From: JACCYQ01 sp036675565
GTDB taxonomy: Bacteria > Bacteroidota > Bacteroidia > Chitinophagales > Chitinophagaceae
Length of the DNA stretch: 64,000 nucleotides
Assembly: GCA_036675565.1 (NCBI GenBank)
Contig: JAKFER010000137.1
Span: 3,835 to 67,834, forward strand
Reading direction: 5' to 3'
Under the pieces are notes generated by a model that was not told the DNA's origin, made no database searches, and saw nothing but the letters and a program-made list of their open reading frames with translations. Positions 16,188 to 24,432 of this stretch are shown here, piece by piece (position 1 is the first letter of the stretch; every line of letters starts with the position of its first letter). The position numbers were made by a program, and so were the translations under genes.

Positions 16188-18701
16188 CTAAAATAATTCT
16201 GTTTGTTGATTATTACTTTTAGGTTGCCATTCCATTTCAACTGATTTGGAAAAATCAACCAGTTTAGCACCTACTGCTTTCCAACCCATAACATCAACCA
16301 TTTTAGCAATCTTGAATTTGGCACTCCGAACCTGGGAACCCTTTCCTGTGTGTACAGAAAGGATCGGTTCGTCCTCAGTAGTAACAGCTTCTACCCTGTT
16401 ATTTTTTCCTTCCTTAATGAAAAAGAATTTATTCCGCAGCGTGGTTGTTTCAATTTTGAAACGTTTTACATTGAATTGCAGTTTTTCATTATCCAGGTAA
16501 ATGGCTGAAACTACTTTTTCAGGATCAAATTTCTCTATCAATAAAATATTATCCTTATCAAAACGCTGGGTCATTTCCTGGTCTGTAATCTCATAATTGC
16601 CATCTGTATAAATTACAAGAATGCGGTCATCGGGTTCAAAGCTTCCCAACAAATCGCCTTTTTCGTCTGCATTTAAGCGGCCAAATTTATCATCGAACCA
16701 TAATTTTCTTCCGCTTAACGTTGCTCTTCCAGCTTCCTTGAATTTTACTGAACGTATAGGATATTTTGTAACCTGGTTCCCCATGCTGCTCCTGCCTTTG
16801 ATAGCCAGTTCTTCAAAATAAAAATCAAATTCTTTGATGCGGGCAGAACAATTCGGACTCAATACGATCTTAACGACTTCCGCTTCACCATTGGCATTAA
16901 CCGTCAGGTAATTGATCTTGCTTTTATCTGCTCCCTTTGTAAGATCATAATCCTTATCCCTGGTGATACCCGTAACATTAAATCGCTTGGCATAACTCAC
17001 TCCCGTTTTGCCATCTGTGTAAATCACATTATAAGTGGTTCGTTCATCATTTTTTTGAAAGATGGCAATGTGCTCGATATTCTTTCCAACAAACAATTTG
17101 TCTGTTACTTTCACCACTTTCATTATGCCCCTGCGGGTAATCACGATAATATCATCCAGGTCCGAACATTCAAATACGAATTCATCTTTTTTCAGGCTGG
17201 TACCAATAAATCCTTCTTCCCTGTTCATATACAAACGGGTATTGGCTATAGCTACCTGCTTGGCTTCAATCACCTCGAATACACCGATTGTTGTTTTTCT
17301 CTCCCGCCCTTTTCCATATTTCTTTAACAGGTTCTCGAAATAGGTAACAGAAAAATCAGTCAGGTTAGCCAGGTCATATTTCACCTGTTTCATTTCAGCA
17401 TCCAAACTCTTTATCTGCGCATTCAGTTCATCAATATCCAGTTTGTAAATGCGGCGTACAGGCTTCTCCGTTAGTTTAACAATATCTTCCCGTGTTATTT
17501 CTCTTTTTAATTTTTTCTTATAAGGAATAAAAGCTTTGTCAATCGCCAGCAGCACTTTTTCCCATGTTTCATGTTTCTTCTCCAGCTCTTTGTAAATCTT
17601 TTCTTCGAAGAATATTTTTTCCAGGGAAGTATAATGCCATTTTTCCTGTAACTCTCCGAATTTAATCTCCAGTTCTTTTTTTAATAATTCCTGGGTATGA
17701 TCAACAGAAATTTTCAAAAGATCCTGTATGCCCAAAAACTGCGGTTTATTATCGACGATTACGCAGGCATTGGGTGAAATGGATGTTTCACAATCCGTGA
17801 ATTTATATAAAGCATCAATGGTAATATCAGATGATATGCCAGGTGCCAGATCAATTTGTATTTCAACATCCGCAGCGGTGTTATCGATTACTTTTTTAAT
17901 CTTGATCTTTCCATTGTCATTGGCTTTTACAATGGAGTCCATCAATTGCGTAGTTGTGACTCCGTAAGGAACGCTTTTAACCAATAAAGTTTTTTTATCC
18001 AGTTCCTCGATATGTGCTCTTACTTTAACCTTGCCACCCCGTTTGCCCTGGTTGTAATCCGTTACATCGATCATGGCGCCTGTTAAAAAATCAGGGTACA
18101 GGTCAAACTTTTTTCCTCTTAAATATTTTATTGAAGCTTCTATGATTTCGCAAAAGTTATGTGGTAATATTTTGGTTGATAAACCTACGGCTATTCCTTC
18201 AGCACCTTGTGCCAGTAGCAAAGGAAATTTCATGGGCAATGTTACCGGCTCATTTTTTCTGCCATCATAACTTAATTGCCATTCTGTTGTCTTTGCATTG
18301 AATGCAACTTCTAAAGCAAATTTGCTCAAACGAGCTTCAATGTAACGGGCAGCAGCTGCATCATCCCCGGTTCTTACATCGCCCCAGTTACCTTGTGTTT
18401 CAATCAGTAGGTCCTTTTGTCCAAGGTTAACGATAGCGTCACCAATGCTGGCATCACCATGCGGATGATATTGCATGGATTGACCAATGATGTTGGCTAC
18501 TTTATTAAAGCGCCCGTCATCCATTTCCTTCATTGCATGAAGAATCCGTCTTTGAACTGGCTTTAAACCGTCTTCAATAGCCGGTACCGCTCTTTCAAGA
18601 ATAACATAGGATGCATAATCAAGAAACCAGGTTTTATACTGGCCATGAACACCTGAATCATTGTTGTAGATATCGGAAGATTTTGTCTTGGAAGTTGCCA
18701 T
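16188..18701 (-). CDS. parC: DNA topoisomerase IV subunit A
   Basis: The 837-residue breakage-reunion subunit of a type IIA topoisomerase, which decatenates chromosomes with ParE. The catalytic tyrosine is Tyr120 in AAARYIEARL. The winged-helix residues DGLKPVQRRIL (44-54) and YHPHGDASIGDAI precede it. The C-terminal domain lacks a clean GyrA box (KGRSSMGN is the nearest), which together with pairing with the 639-residue B subunit favours topoisomerase IV over gyrase. It starts 12 bp after the serine hydrolase stop and is the last gene of a five-gene minus-strand cluster headed by parE. Confidence 0.9.
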   Translation of the reverse strand: MATSKTKSSDIYNNDSGVHGQYKTWFLDYASYVILERAVPAIEDGLKPVQRRILHAMKEMDDGRFNKVANIIGQSMQYHPHGDASIGDAIVNLGQKDLLIETQGNWGDVRTGDDAAAARYIEARLSKFALEVAFNAKTTEWQLSYDGRKNEPVTLPMKFPLLLAQGAEGIAVGLSTKILPHNFCEIIEASIKYLRGKKFDLYPDFLTGAMIDVTDYNQGKRGGKVKVRAHIEELDKKTLLVKSVPYGVTTTQLMDSIVKANDNGKIKIKKVIDNTAADVEIQIDLAPGISSDITIDALYKFTDCETSISPNACVIVDNKPQFLGIQDLLKISVDHTQELLKKELEIKFGELQEKWHYTSLEKIFFEEKIYKELEKKHETWEKVLLAIDKAFIPYKKKLKREITREDIVKLTEKPVRRIYKLDIDELNAQIKSLDAEMKQVKYDLANLTDFSVTYFENLLKKYGKGRERKTTIGVFEVIEAKQVAIANTRLYMNREEGFIGTSLKKDEFVFECSDLDDIIVITRRGIMKVVKVTDKLFVGKNIEHIAIFQKNDERTTYNVIYTDGKTGVSYAKRFNVTGITRDKDYDLTKGADKSKINYLTVNANGEAEVVKIVLSPNCSARIKEFDFYFEELAIKGRSSMGNQVTKYPIRSVKFKEAGRATLSGRKLWFDDKFGRLNADEKGDLLGSFEPDDRILVIYTDGNYEITDQEMTQRFDKDNILLIEKFDPEKVVSAIYLDNEKLQFNVKRFKIETTTLRNKFFFIKEGKNNRVEAVTTEDEPILSVHTGKGSQVRSAKFKIAKMVDVMGWKAVGAKLVDFSKSVEMEWQPKSNNQQTELF

Positions 18702-18713
18702 TCTTTCTGCTTC

Positions 18714-20051
18714 TTATTTTATTTTTTTACCCGGAATTTTTTGTCCGCCCTGGTGTAATATCAAACTGGTTACTTTTCCTGATTCATCTTTCTTAAATTC
18801 AATTTTTGCTTCAACAACTTTTAAAAAGAAAAGATCTTCTTTCTCGGCATAAATATCCACTTCAGACTGCCCGGTTGCCTGCGTTTTTAATTGGCCGTTA
18901 TCCAGCCTTACAGTTAAAATGAAATTGGGAGCCAGTTCATATTCACCCACATAATTTTGTAAAATTTTTTCATCCAACTTTATTTCTTTTAATGCAGTTG
19001 GAATGGTATAAGGTTTTCCAAATGCTATTGCGGCCAGGTCTTTTCCCATAGGGCCTAACTTGCCGCCACCTGAATTATCTAAAAGAACGATCATTAACCT
19101 TTCTTCAGGAAAGCGTAACAGATAAGATGTAAATCCATGAATGCCGCCGCCATGCGCATAGGTGAGTTTCCCATACATTGTATCTATCGCCCATCCATAA
19201 CCGTATTTTTCCAGTACAGGCGTAAAAGCCATTTTCCTGCTTTCCGCATTCATTATCTTATCACCATATAAAGCTTGTTCCCACTTATACAAATCACCTA
19301 CTGTTGAATACAATGCACCGGCAGCATAGGAAACCGTAGAATCTACGATAGCAGCATTTATTAAGGTATCTGTGATGGTATAATACCCCGTGGTTTTATA
19401 TTCATTCTTAAGATTGGTAAAATCAAATCCTGATTGATTCATTTGCAATGGTTGCAGGATTCTTTCCCGAACAACCTGTTCATAGGGTTTCCCTGTTACT
19501 TTCTGAATGATATATCCTAAAAGCATATAACCTGAATTGCTGTAATCATATTTGGATCCAGGTTCAAAATTCAGTGGTTTATCCTTGAACAATGCGATCA
19601 TTTGTTCCTCGCTATGAGGTATAGCCACCTTACTCATCATGAACGCCCGGTCATTGGTATAATTATAAATACCCGATGTATGGGATAACAGATTTTCAAT
19701 AGTAATATCATTAGCCCTTGGGAATGTTGGAAAATATTTACTGATCTTATCCTTAACAGATAATTTTTTTTCCTGTTGCAATTGCATGACGATGGCCGAT
19801 GTAAATTGCTTGGTTACGGAACCGATCTGGAAGATCGATTGCGCATCATGTTTGATCTTTTTATCAAAGTCCCTGTACCCAAAACCTTTTTGATAAAGTA
19901 CTTTCCCGTCTTTTACCACCAGGACTGCTCCATTAAACTTTTGCTGGCTGGCTAAAGTATTTAAATATTCATCGGCTTTTGTCTGGAAATCCTGTGCCGC
20001 CATTTGCAGACCAAAAACTAGTAAGCAGAAAAAGAGATTATACTTTTTCAT
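18714..20051 (-). CDS. Serine hydrolase of the class C beta-lactamase family
   Basis: A secreted 445-residue penicillin-binding-protein/class C beta-lactamase fold hydrolase. The chosen ATG gives a good signal peptide (MKKYNLFFCLLVFGLQMAAQ). The frame extends upstream to 20105, but that would bury the signal and overlap the preceding gene further. Active-site motifs are intact: S78-V-T-K81, Y170-S-N172 and H300-G-G. A C-terminal beta domain of about 90 residues follows (DUF3471-like). Its start overlaps the DUF4260 stop by 14 bp, suggesting coupled translation. It sits between parE and parC. Substrate unknown; D-peptidase or esterase activity is possible. Confidence 0.88.
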   Translation of the reverse strand: MKKYNLFFCLLVFGLQMAAQDFQTKADEYLNTLASQQKFNGAVLVVKDGKVLYQKGFGYRDFDKKIKHDAQSIFQIGSVTKQFTSAIVMQLQQEKKLSVKDKISKYFPTFPRANDITIENLLSHTSGIYNYTNDRAFMMSKVAIPHSEEQMIALFKDKPLNFEPGSKYDYSNSGYMLLGYIIQKVTGKPYEQVVRERILQPLQMNQSGFDFTNLKNEYKTTGYYTITDTLINAAIVDSTVSYAAGALYSTVGDLYKWEQALYGDKIMNAESRKMAFTPVLEKYGYGWAIDTMYGKLTYAHGGGIHGFTSYLLRFPEERLMIVLLDNSGGGKLGPMGKDLAAIAFGKPYTIPTALKEIKLDEKILQNYVGEYELAPNFILTVRLDNGQLKTQATGQSEVDIYAEKEDLFFLKVVEAKIEFKKDESGKVTSLILHQGGQKIPGKKIK

Positions 20052-20409
20052 GTTCATATTTTTTATTGATGACACCCAGGTGCGTAAATTGAAAACCGTT
20101 TTCATACTTTAAACCATAACCAAAAATCCTATCCATGGAAGCATGACCGAAAATGATGATACCTGCTAATATTAACATCGGCATACCTGTTATAAATCCC
20201 CAAAGAAATAAGACTACAGCCAGTGCCTTATGGTGAAACAAATTATACATAACAGCCCCGGTTTTATTTCCAAATGCATAACCTATCATACTTATATCGG
20301 GTCCAAGAAGTAATAATAAATAATACCACCAGGCTGCATCAAAATAATAAAGCCCGTACAAGCTAAGCCCAAACAATGCCAGTTCTTCCAGTTTAAGTAT
20401 GTTCTTCAT
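20038..20409 (-). CDS. DUF4260 family membrane protein
   Basis: A 123-residue integral membrane protein with four hydrophobic helices and the family landmarks WWYYLLLLLGPDISMIGYAFG, YNLFHHKA and FGHASMDRIFGYGLKY. The frame opens at a TTG at 20421, but the ATG at 20409 gives the usual start MKNILKLEELALF. It overlaps the serine hydrolase gene by 14 bp and follows the DUF1835 gene by 12 bp, so it is part of the parE-parC cluster. Biochemical function unknown. Confidence 0.85.
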   Translation of the reverse strand: MKNILKLEELALFGLSLYGLYYFDAAWWYYLLLLLGPDISMIGYAFGNKTGAVMYNLFHHKALAVVLFLWGFITGMPMLILAGIIIFGHASMDRIFGYGLKYENGFQFTHLGVINKKYEHEKV

Positions 20410-20421
20410 TCTTAAATTCAA

Positions 20422-21360
20422 TTAACTTTCTTCGGATGCGGAAGGTACTGTTTCTGTTTTGTCTACAGCGCCGGCTATTTTAACATCAAAGTCTTTCCAG
20501 TTTTTGCCGGTATCACCCATGGCTTCAAGCTGACCATTACTCACCAGGTTTTTCATGCGCCACATCATATACACATCACCTGTTTTAATCTTCATACGGT
20601 GAAGCGTATTCGAAAGTAATCTTCCAGCCTTTTGCCATTCCGCACTGGCGTTTTTTAATAATTCCTTATCAAAATAATTTTCATTTTCACTGGCAATTTT
20701 TTTTCCTCCTTCTAAGATGCGTACACCGCCATTCTCTTCTACCAGTCTTTTCCATTCGTCAGGATCCACTTCAAATTCACTCAGTGTAATGGGACGAGAT
20801 AATTTTTTTGCCTTCAAAATTTCTTTAGGCAATATATCATGAATGGTTGTAGGATAATATAATTGTCCTTTCTCATTGAGGAATGGAAGGTTATTGAGGT
20901 ATAAAACCATGATACGTCCCTGGTAAGGGCTCAACTGTCGCATTAACCAAAAATAACCGCATACATCATGTTGGTTTTGTCCCATCCAGATCCATGCCTG
21001 CAACTCAGGATTAACATCTAATTTTTCCTGTAACTCCTTAACCGTGTTGCGATCATCGAAACTGCCGGCCAGTTGGGGACCATAAGGTGAACCTTCCAAC
21101 AAGTTTCTCCACCATGCTACTCTTTGTTGCCAGCCTTCTTCTTCATCAAGACTCGTTAAAGGGCCTACAGCAAAATCATCCCTGATCAAAAGTACTTCAC
21201 CCAATAAAGTTTCATCCATCTCCATGGCAGATTTCAAAACAGCTATATCCGCTTCCTGGAAAACAATATGAAGAAGATTTGTTTCCTGCTTTTCAATTTT
21301 AACGATTTCCTCATTTACCAACGCTTCAATTTCCGGATGTACATGCTCTTCGTTATTCAT
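20422..21360 (-). CDS. DUF1835 domain-containing protein
   Basis: A 312-residue cytoplasmic protein. The N-terminal DUF1835 part is recognised by LLHIVFQEADIAVLKSAM, the LLIRDDFAVGPL segment and WWRNLL. A second domain with GGVRILEGGKKIASENENYFD and a helical C-terminus (resembling DUF3658) follows. The ATG at 21360 (MNNEEHVHPE) is preceded by a purine stretch. An ATG at 21411 overlaps the parE stop and would add 17 residues, so either start is possible. It directly follows parE, suggesting co-transcription. No enzymatic role is established. Confidence 0.82.
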   Translation of the reverse strand: MNNEEHVHPEIEALVNEEIVKIEKQETNLLHIVFQEADIAVLKSAMEMDETLLGEVLLIRDDFAVGPLTSLDEEEGWQQRVAWWRNLLEGSPYGPQLAGSFDDRNTVKELQEKLDVNPELQAWIWMGQNQHDVCGYFWLMRQLSPYQGRIMVLYLNNLPFLNEKGQLYYPTTIHDILPKEILKAKKLSRPITLSEFEVDPDEWKRLVEENGGVRILEGGKKIASENENYFDKELLKNASAEWQKAGRLLSNTLHRMKIKTGDVYMMWRMKNLVSNGQLEAMGDTGKNWKDFDVKIAGAVDKTETVPSASEES

Positions 21361-21403
21361 GTTCTTCTTAAATTTTATTGAATAATGTTTAGTCGTATAA
21401 GAA

Positions 21404-23323
21404 TCAAGCATCCGCCATTTTCTGACCGGTTACTTCATTGATTGGTTCATCACTTTCAAATTTCAGGTTACCAATAATGAATTCCTGTCTTTCCATGGTA
21501 TTCTTACCCATATAATATTCCAGCAATTGCTGAATGTGCGTGTGCTGTTCCATGATCACGGGTTGTTTGCGCATATCCTCTCCGATGAACTGTGCAAATT
21601 CATCCGGGCTGATTTCACCCAAACCCTTAAACCTGGTGATTTCTGGTTTTGATCCTAATTTTTTTATAGCCGCCTGCCTTTCTTCTTCGCTGTATGTATA
21701 AATGGTTTCCTGTTTATTCCGGATACGAAACAATGGTGTTTCCAATATATAGATATGTCCATTCCTTACCAGGTCAGGAAAAAATTGCAGAAAAAATGTC
21801 ATCAGCAATAACCGGATATGCATGCCATCAACATCCGCATCAGTGGCAACAACGATATTGTTATAACGCAAACCTTCCAGGCCATCTTCAATATTTAATG
21901 CATGCTGCAACAAATTGAATTCCTCATTCTCGTAAACTACTTTTTTGGTGAGACCAAAACTGTTCAATGGTTTACCACGCAAACTAAAAACCGCTTGCGT
22001 TTCAACATTCCTTGCTTTTGTAATGGAGCCGCTTGCAGAATCACCTTCGGTAATGAAAATGGTACTTTCTTTTTGCTTGCTAAAAAATTCTTCCTTGTTT
22101 TTTGCAGGAGGTTCATCATTAAAATGCACCCGGCAATCTCTTAATTTCTTGTTATGAAGGTTTGCTTTTTTGGCTCTTTCGTTTGCAAGTTTTTTTATTC
22201 CGGCGAGATCTTTACGTTCTCTTTCGCTTTGTTCGATTCTTCTTTTTAAACCATCAGCCGTTGCCGGGTTTTTATGCAGGTAATTATTCAATTCTTTTGA
22301 CAAAAAATCGCCTATAAACTGGCGCATGCTTTTGCCACCTTCTTCTACAAACTGGGATCCTAATTTTGTTTTGGTCTGGCTTTCAAAAACTGGTTCTACT
22401 ACTCTAACTGAAACAGCGGCGGCAATACTGGTGCGGATATCAGAAGCATCATAATCCTTTTTATAAAAGTCACGGATGGTTTTTACATAAGCTTCCCTGA
22501 ATGCCTGCTGGTGCGTGCCACCTTGTGTAGTGTGCTGGCCATTTACAAAACTGTAAATATCTTCTCCATAATCATTGGTATGTGTGAGGGCTAATTCGAT
22601 ATCGTCCCCTTTCAGGTGAATGATGGGATAGCGAATTTCATCTTCATTGGTTTTGCGTTGTAAAAGATCAAGCAGGCCATTGCGGCTGATGAAGCTTTTA
22701 CCATTGTAAATTATCTTTAACCCTGCATTGAGAAAACAATAATTCCAGATCTGGTTTTCCAGGTACTCCGGTATAAAATGAAAATTTTTGAAAACACCTT
22801 CATCCGGAATAAAGGTTACATAAGTACCGTTGCCTTCACCTGTTTTTGATTCTTTGAATTCCTTTACCAAAACACCTTTGGCAAATTCAGCCGTTTTTTC
22901 TTTTCCATCACGAAAGGCAGTGACCTTAAAAAAATTACTTAAGGCATTTACGGCTTTAGTACCTACACCATTCAATCCAACACTTTTCTGAAAAGCTTTA
23001 CTATCATATTTGGCGCCAGTATTAATTTTACTAACTACATCTACAACTTTACCTAAAGGAATGCCGCGGCCATAGTCTCTTATTTCAACCACTTTATCCT
23101 TAATGGTGATCTCAATGGTTTTGCCATATCCCATTGTATATTCATCGATGCAGTTGTCCAGCACCTCTTTTACCAAAACATAAATACCATCATCCGGGCT
23201 GCTGCCATCCCCTAATTTACCTATATACATTCCCGGGCGTAAGCGGATATGTTCCCGCCAGTCTAAGCTTTTAATACTGGCTTCATTGTATTCAAAAATG
23301 TTTGATTCTTTTTCCTTTGCCAT
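21404..23323 (-). CDS. parE: DNA topoisomerase IV subunit B
   Basis: The 639-residue ATPase subunit of a type IIA topoisomerase. The GHKL ATPase motifs are present (LRPGMYIG near 30, DNCIDEY, DYGRGIPLGKV, NGVGTKAVNAL). The Toprim metal-binding motifs are EGDSASG near 428-434 and DADVDGMHIR near 500. The total length and missing inserts fit ParE or short GyrB. It heads a five-gene minus-strand cluster that ends with parC. A strong Bacteroidetes promoter lies 63 nt upstream. Confidence 0.92.
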   Translation of the reverse strand: MAKEKESNIFEYNEASIKSLDWREHIRLRPGMYIGKLGDGSSPDDGIYVLVKEVLDNCIDEYTMGYGKTIEITIKDKVVEIRDYGRGIPLGKVVDVVSKINTGAKYDSKAFQKSVGLNGVGTKAVNALSNFFKVTAFRDGKEKTAEFAKGVLVKEFKESKTGEGNGTYVTFIPDEGVFKNFHFIPEYLENQIWNYCFLNAGLKIIYNGKSFISRNGLLDLLQRKTNEDEIRYPIIHLKGDDIELALTHTNDYGEDIYSFVNGQHTTQGGTHQQAFREAYVKTIRDFYKKDYDASDIRTSIAAAVSVRVVEPVFESQTKTKLGSQFVEEGGKSMRQFIGDFLSKELNNYLHKNPATADGLKRRIEQSERERKDLAGIKKLANERAKKANLHNKKLRDCRVHFNDEPPAKNKEEFFSKQKESTIFITEGDSASGSITKARNVETQAVFSLRGKPLNSFGLTKKVVYENEEFNLLQHALNIEDGLEGLRYNNIVVATDADVDGMHIRLLLMTFFLQFFPDLVRNGHIYILETPLFRIRNKQETIYTYSEEERQAAIKKLGSKPEITRFKGLGEISPDEFAQFIGEDMRKQPVIMEQHTHIQQLLEYYMGKNTMERQEFIIGNLKFESDEPINEVTGQKMADA

Positions 23324-23385
23324 TTATGGTTTCTCCAGGGTTTTAAAGATTATATGTAACCTGCTTTGATAACATACAAACCGCG

Positions 23386-23415
23386 CAAATATAACAAAAG
23401 GCCTTAAGCCCTCAA
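23386..23415 (-). promoter_or_regulatory. Bacteroidetes promoter of the parE operon
   Basis: The minus strand has TTG (23413-23415), a 19-nt spacer, and TATATTTG (23386-23393). This matches TTG-N19-TAnnTTTG in both boxes and spacing. It lies 63 nt upstream of the parE ATG. Confidence 0.75.
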
Positions 23416-23537
23416 GCAGTAGAATTGTACACCTTTGTGGAAAAAATTAAACGGTTACTGGTATAATATGCCACTGGTCATTTTGATTTCTGCCAATAAA
23501 AAAATGATCGTAACTTTTAGATATAAAATCGTTGCGT

Positions 23538-23699
23538 ATGAAAAAGTTACTGGTTTTCCTGGTGCTCATCGCCTGCGTTGCGGCCGTTGCCTTTGCTAGT
23601 TTAAGGAATGAGGTTAAAAAAGAAAAGAAAGAAATTAAGACTGAGAAACAACAAAAGGAAATTAAAAAAGAAAAGAAAAAACATTGTTATTACAGCTAG
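23538..23699 (+). CDS. Small Lys/Glu-rich secreted or membrane-anchored peptide
   Basis: A 53-residue open frame starting ATG AAA AAG. It opens with a hydrophobic signal-like segment (KKLLVFLVLIACVAAVAFAS) and continues as a strongly charged Lys/Glu repeat tail (KKEKKEIKTEKQQKEIKKEK) ending HCYYS. The signal may be cleaved after AFA or may be a lipobox variant (VLIAC, residues 9-13). A perfect terminator follows 12 nt after the stop, which strongly supports an independent transcript. It lies divergent from parE. Short and of unknown function. Confidence 0.6.
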   Translation: MKKLLVFLVLIACVAAVAFASLRNEVKKEKKEIKTEKQQKEIKKEKKKHCYYS

Positions 23700-23711
23700 T
23701 AGAATCGGCTT

Positions 23712-23743
23712 AAAAAGACTGCCTTCCGGGCAGTCTTTTTTTT
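23712..23743 (+). terminator. Rho-independent terminator
   Basis: Stem AAAAAGACTGCC (23712-23723) / GGCAGTCTTTTT (23729-23740) with a 5-nt loop and continuing T tract, just after the 53-residue frame. Confidence 0.92.
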
Positions 23744-24087
23744 ATGAAAGCAAATGGATATACATGATTTTATAATAATTTATCATATAAATGCTTCCTT
23801 CTTTATTCTATGTTTAACCCTTGATATGGGTTATTTTAATTTAAGTTTAAATGTCTTTTACCTTTATAAACATTTGACTTTCAATACAAAAGACTTAAAT
23901 TTTCATTAAATATTTAAAAGGTAGGTGTCCCTGTTTCTATTATCCTTATTTTTGAATTCTAACCCCACCCTTGAAGATCACTAACCATCTCTTTTAGGGT
24001 GTTCCATTAAATTCTTCACTACCCAGGCCCAATTGCGGCACATTAAATTCTGGATTATCTAATAAACCATCAAAAAAAGGAGGATGT
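23744..24087. other. AT-rich gene-free spacer
   Basis: No coding frame is supported. It holds a small TAACCC/GGGTTA hairpin (about 23815-23833). A TATTTTTG box at 23947-23954 fits TAnnTTTG and could drive the gene at 24088 with a leader of about 130 nt. Near its end is a perfect Shine-Dalgarno AGGAGG at 24078-24083. Confidence 0.5.
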
Positions 24088-24351
24088 ATGTTCGCGTATG
24101 GATTACTTGAAATTGGCTGTTACTACCTGGTGCAGGAAAAAAAAGACGCTCCTCTTACTTTGATCAAAGTAGCAATGGAGTCGGATCATTGCATGTATAT
24201 TCTTCGATATGAAGATACACTGGCAAGTGAATGGAAGAAAAAATCGGATCCTATTGTTGATATTGTAGAATGCCTTACCGACGAAGCCGTAAGAGCATGG
24301 GAAAAACAATATAACAGTGAAGACGCCTATTATGAAGAAGACGAAGAGTAA
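24088..24351 (+). CDS. Small conserved acidic protein
   Basis: An 87-residue soluble protein ending in a run of acidic residues (EDAYYEEDEE), with a beta-rich front (ESDHCMYILRYEDTLASEW) and a helix near 60-75. No known family is recognised. Start choice is firm because a perfect AGGAGG Shine-Dalgarno (24078-24083) sits 4 nt before this ATG, unlike most genes in the window. That suggests efficient initiation and an ordinary cytoplasmic protein. It precedes the Xaa-Pro peptidase gene, separated by a long hairpin. Confidence 0.7.
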   Translation: MFAYGLLEIGCYYLVQEKKDAPLTLIKVAMESDHCMYILRYEDTLASEWKKKSDPIVDIVECLTDEAVRAWEKQYNSEDAYYEEDEE

Positions 24352-24385
24352 ATAATACTGCCGTTTAAAATTTTTGATCTGTTGG

Positions 24386-24423
24386 ATGGTTGAAATGTTT
24401 TATTTTTAAAACACTTCAACCAT
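24386..24423. terminator. Long near-perfect hairpin upstream of the Xaa-Pro peptidase gene
   Basis: Arms 24386-24402 and 24407-24423 form a 17-bp stem with one mismatch and a TTTT loop. The 3' arm ends 9 nt before the ATG at 24433. It could terminate the preceding gene, though the T tract after it is broken, or mask the start of the next one. Confidence 0.65.
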
Positions 24424-24432
24424 TCTTTATTT

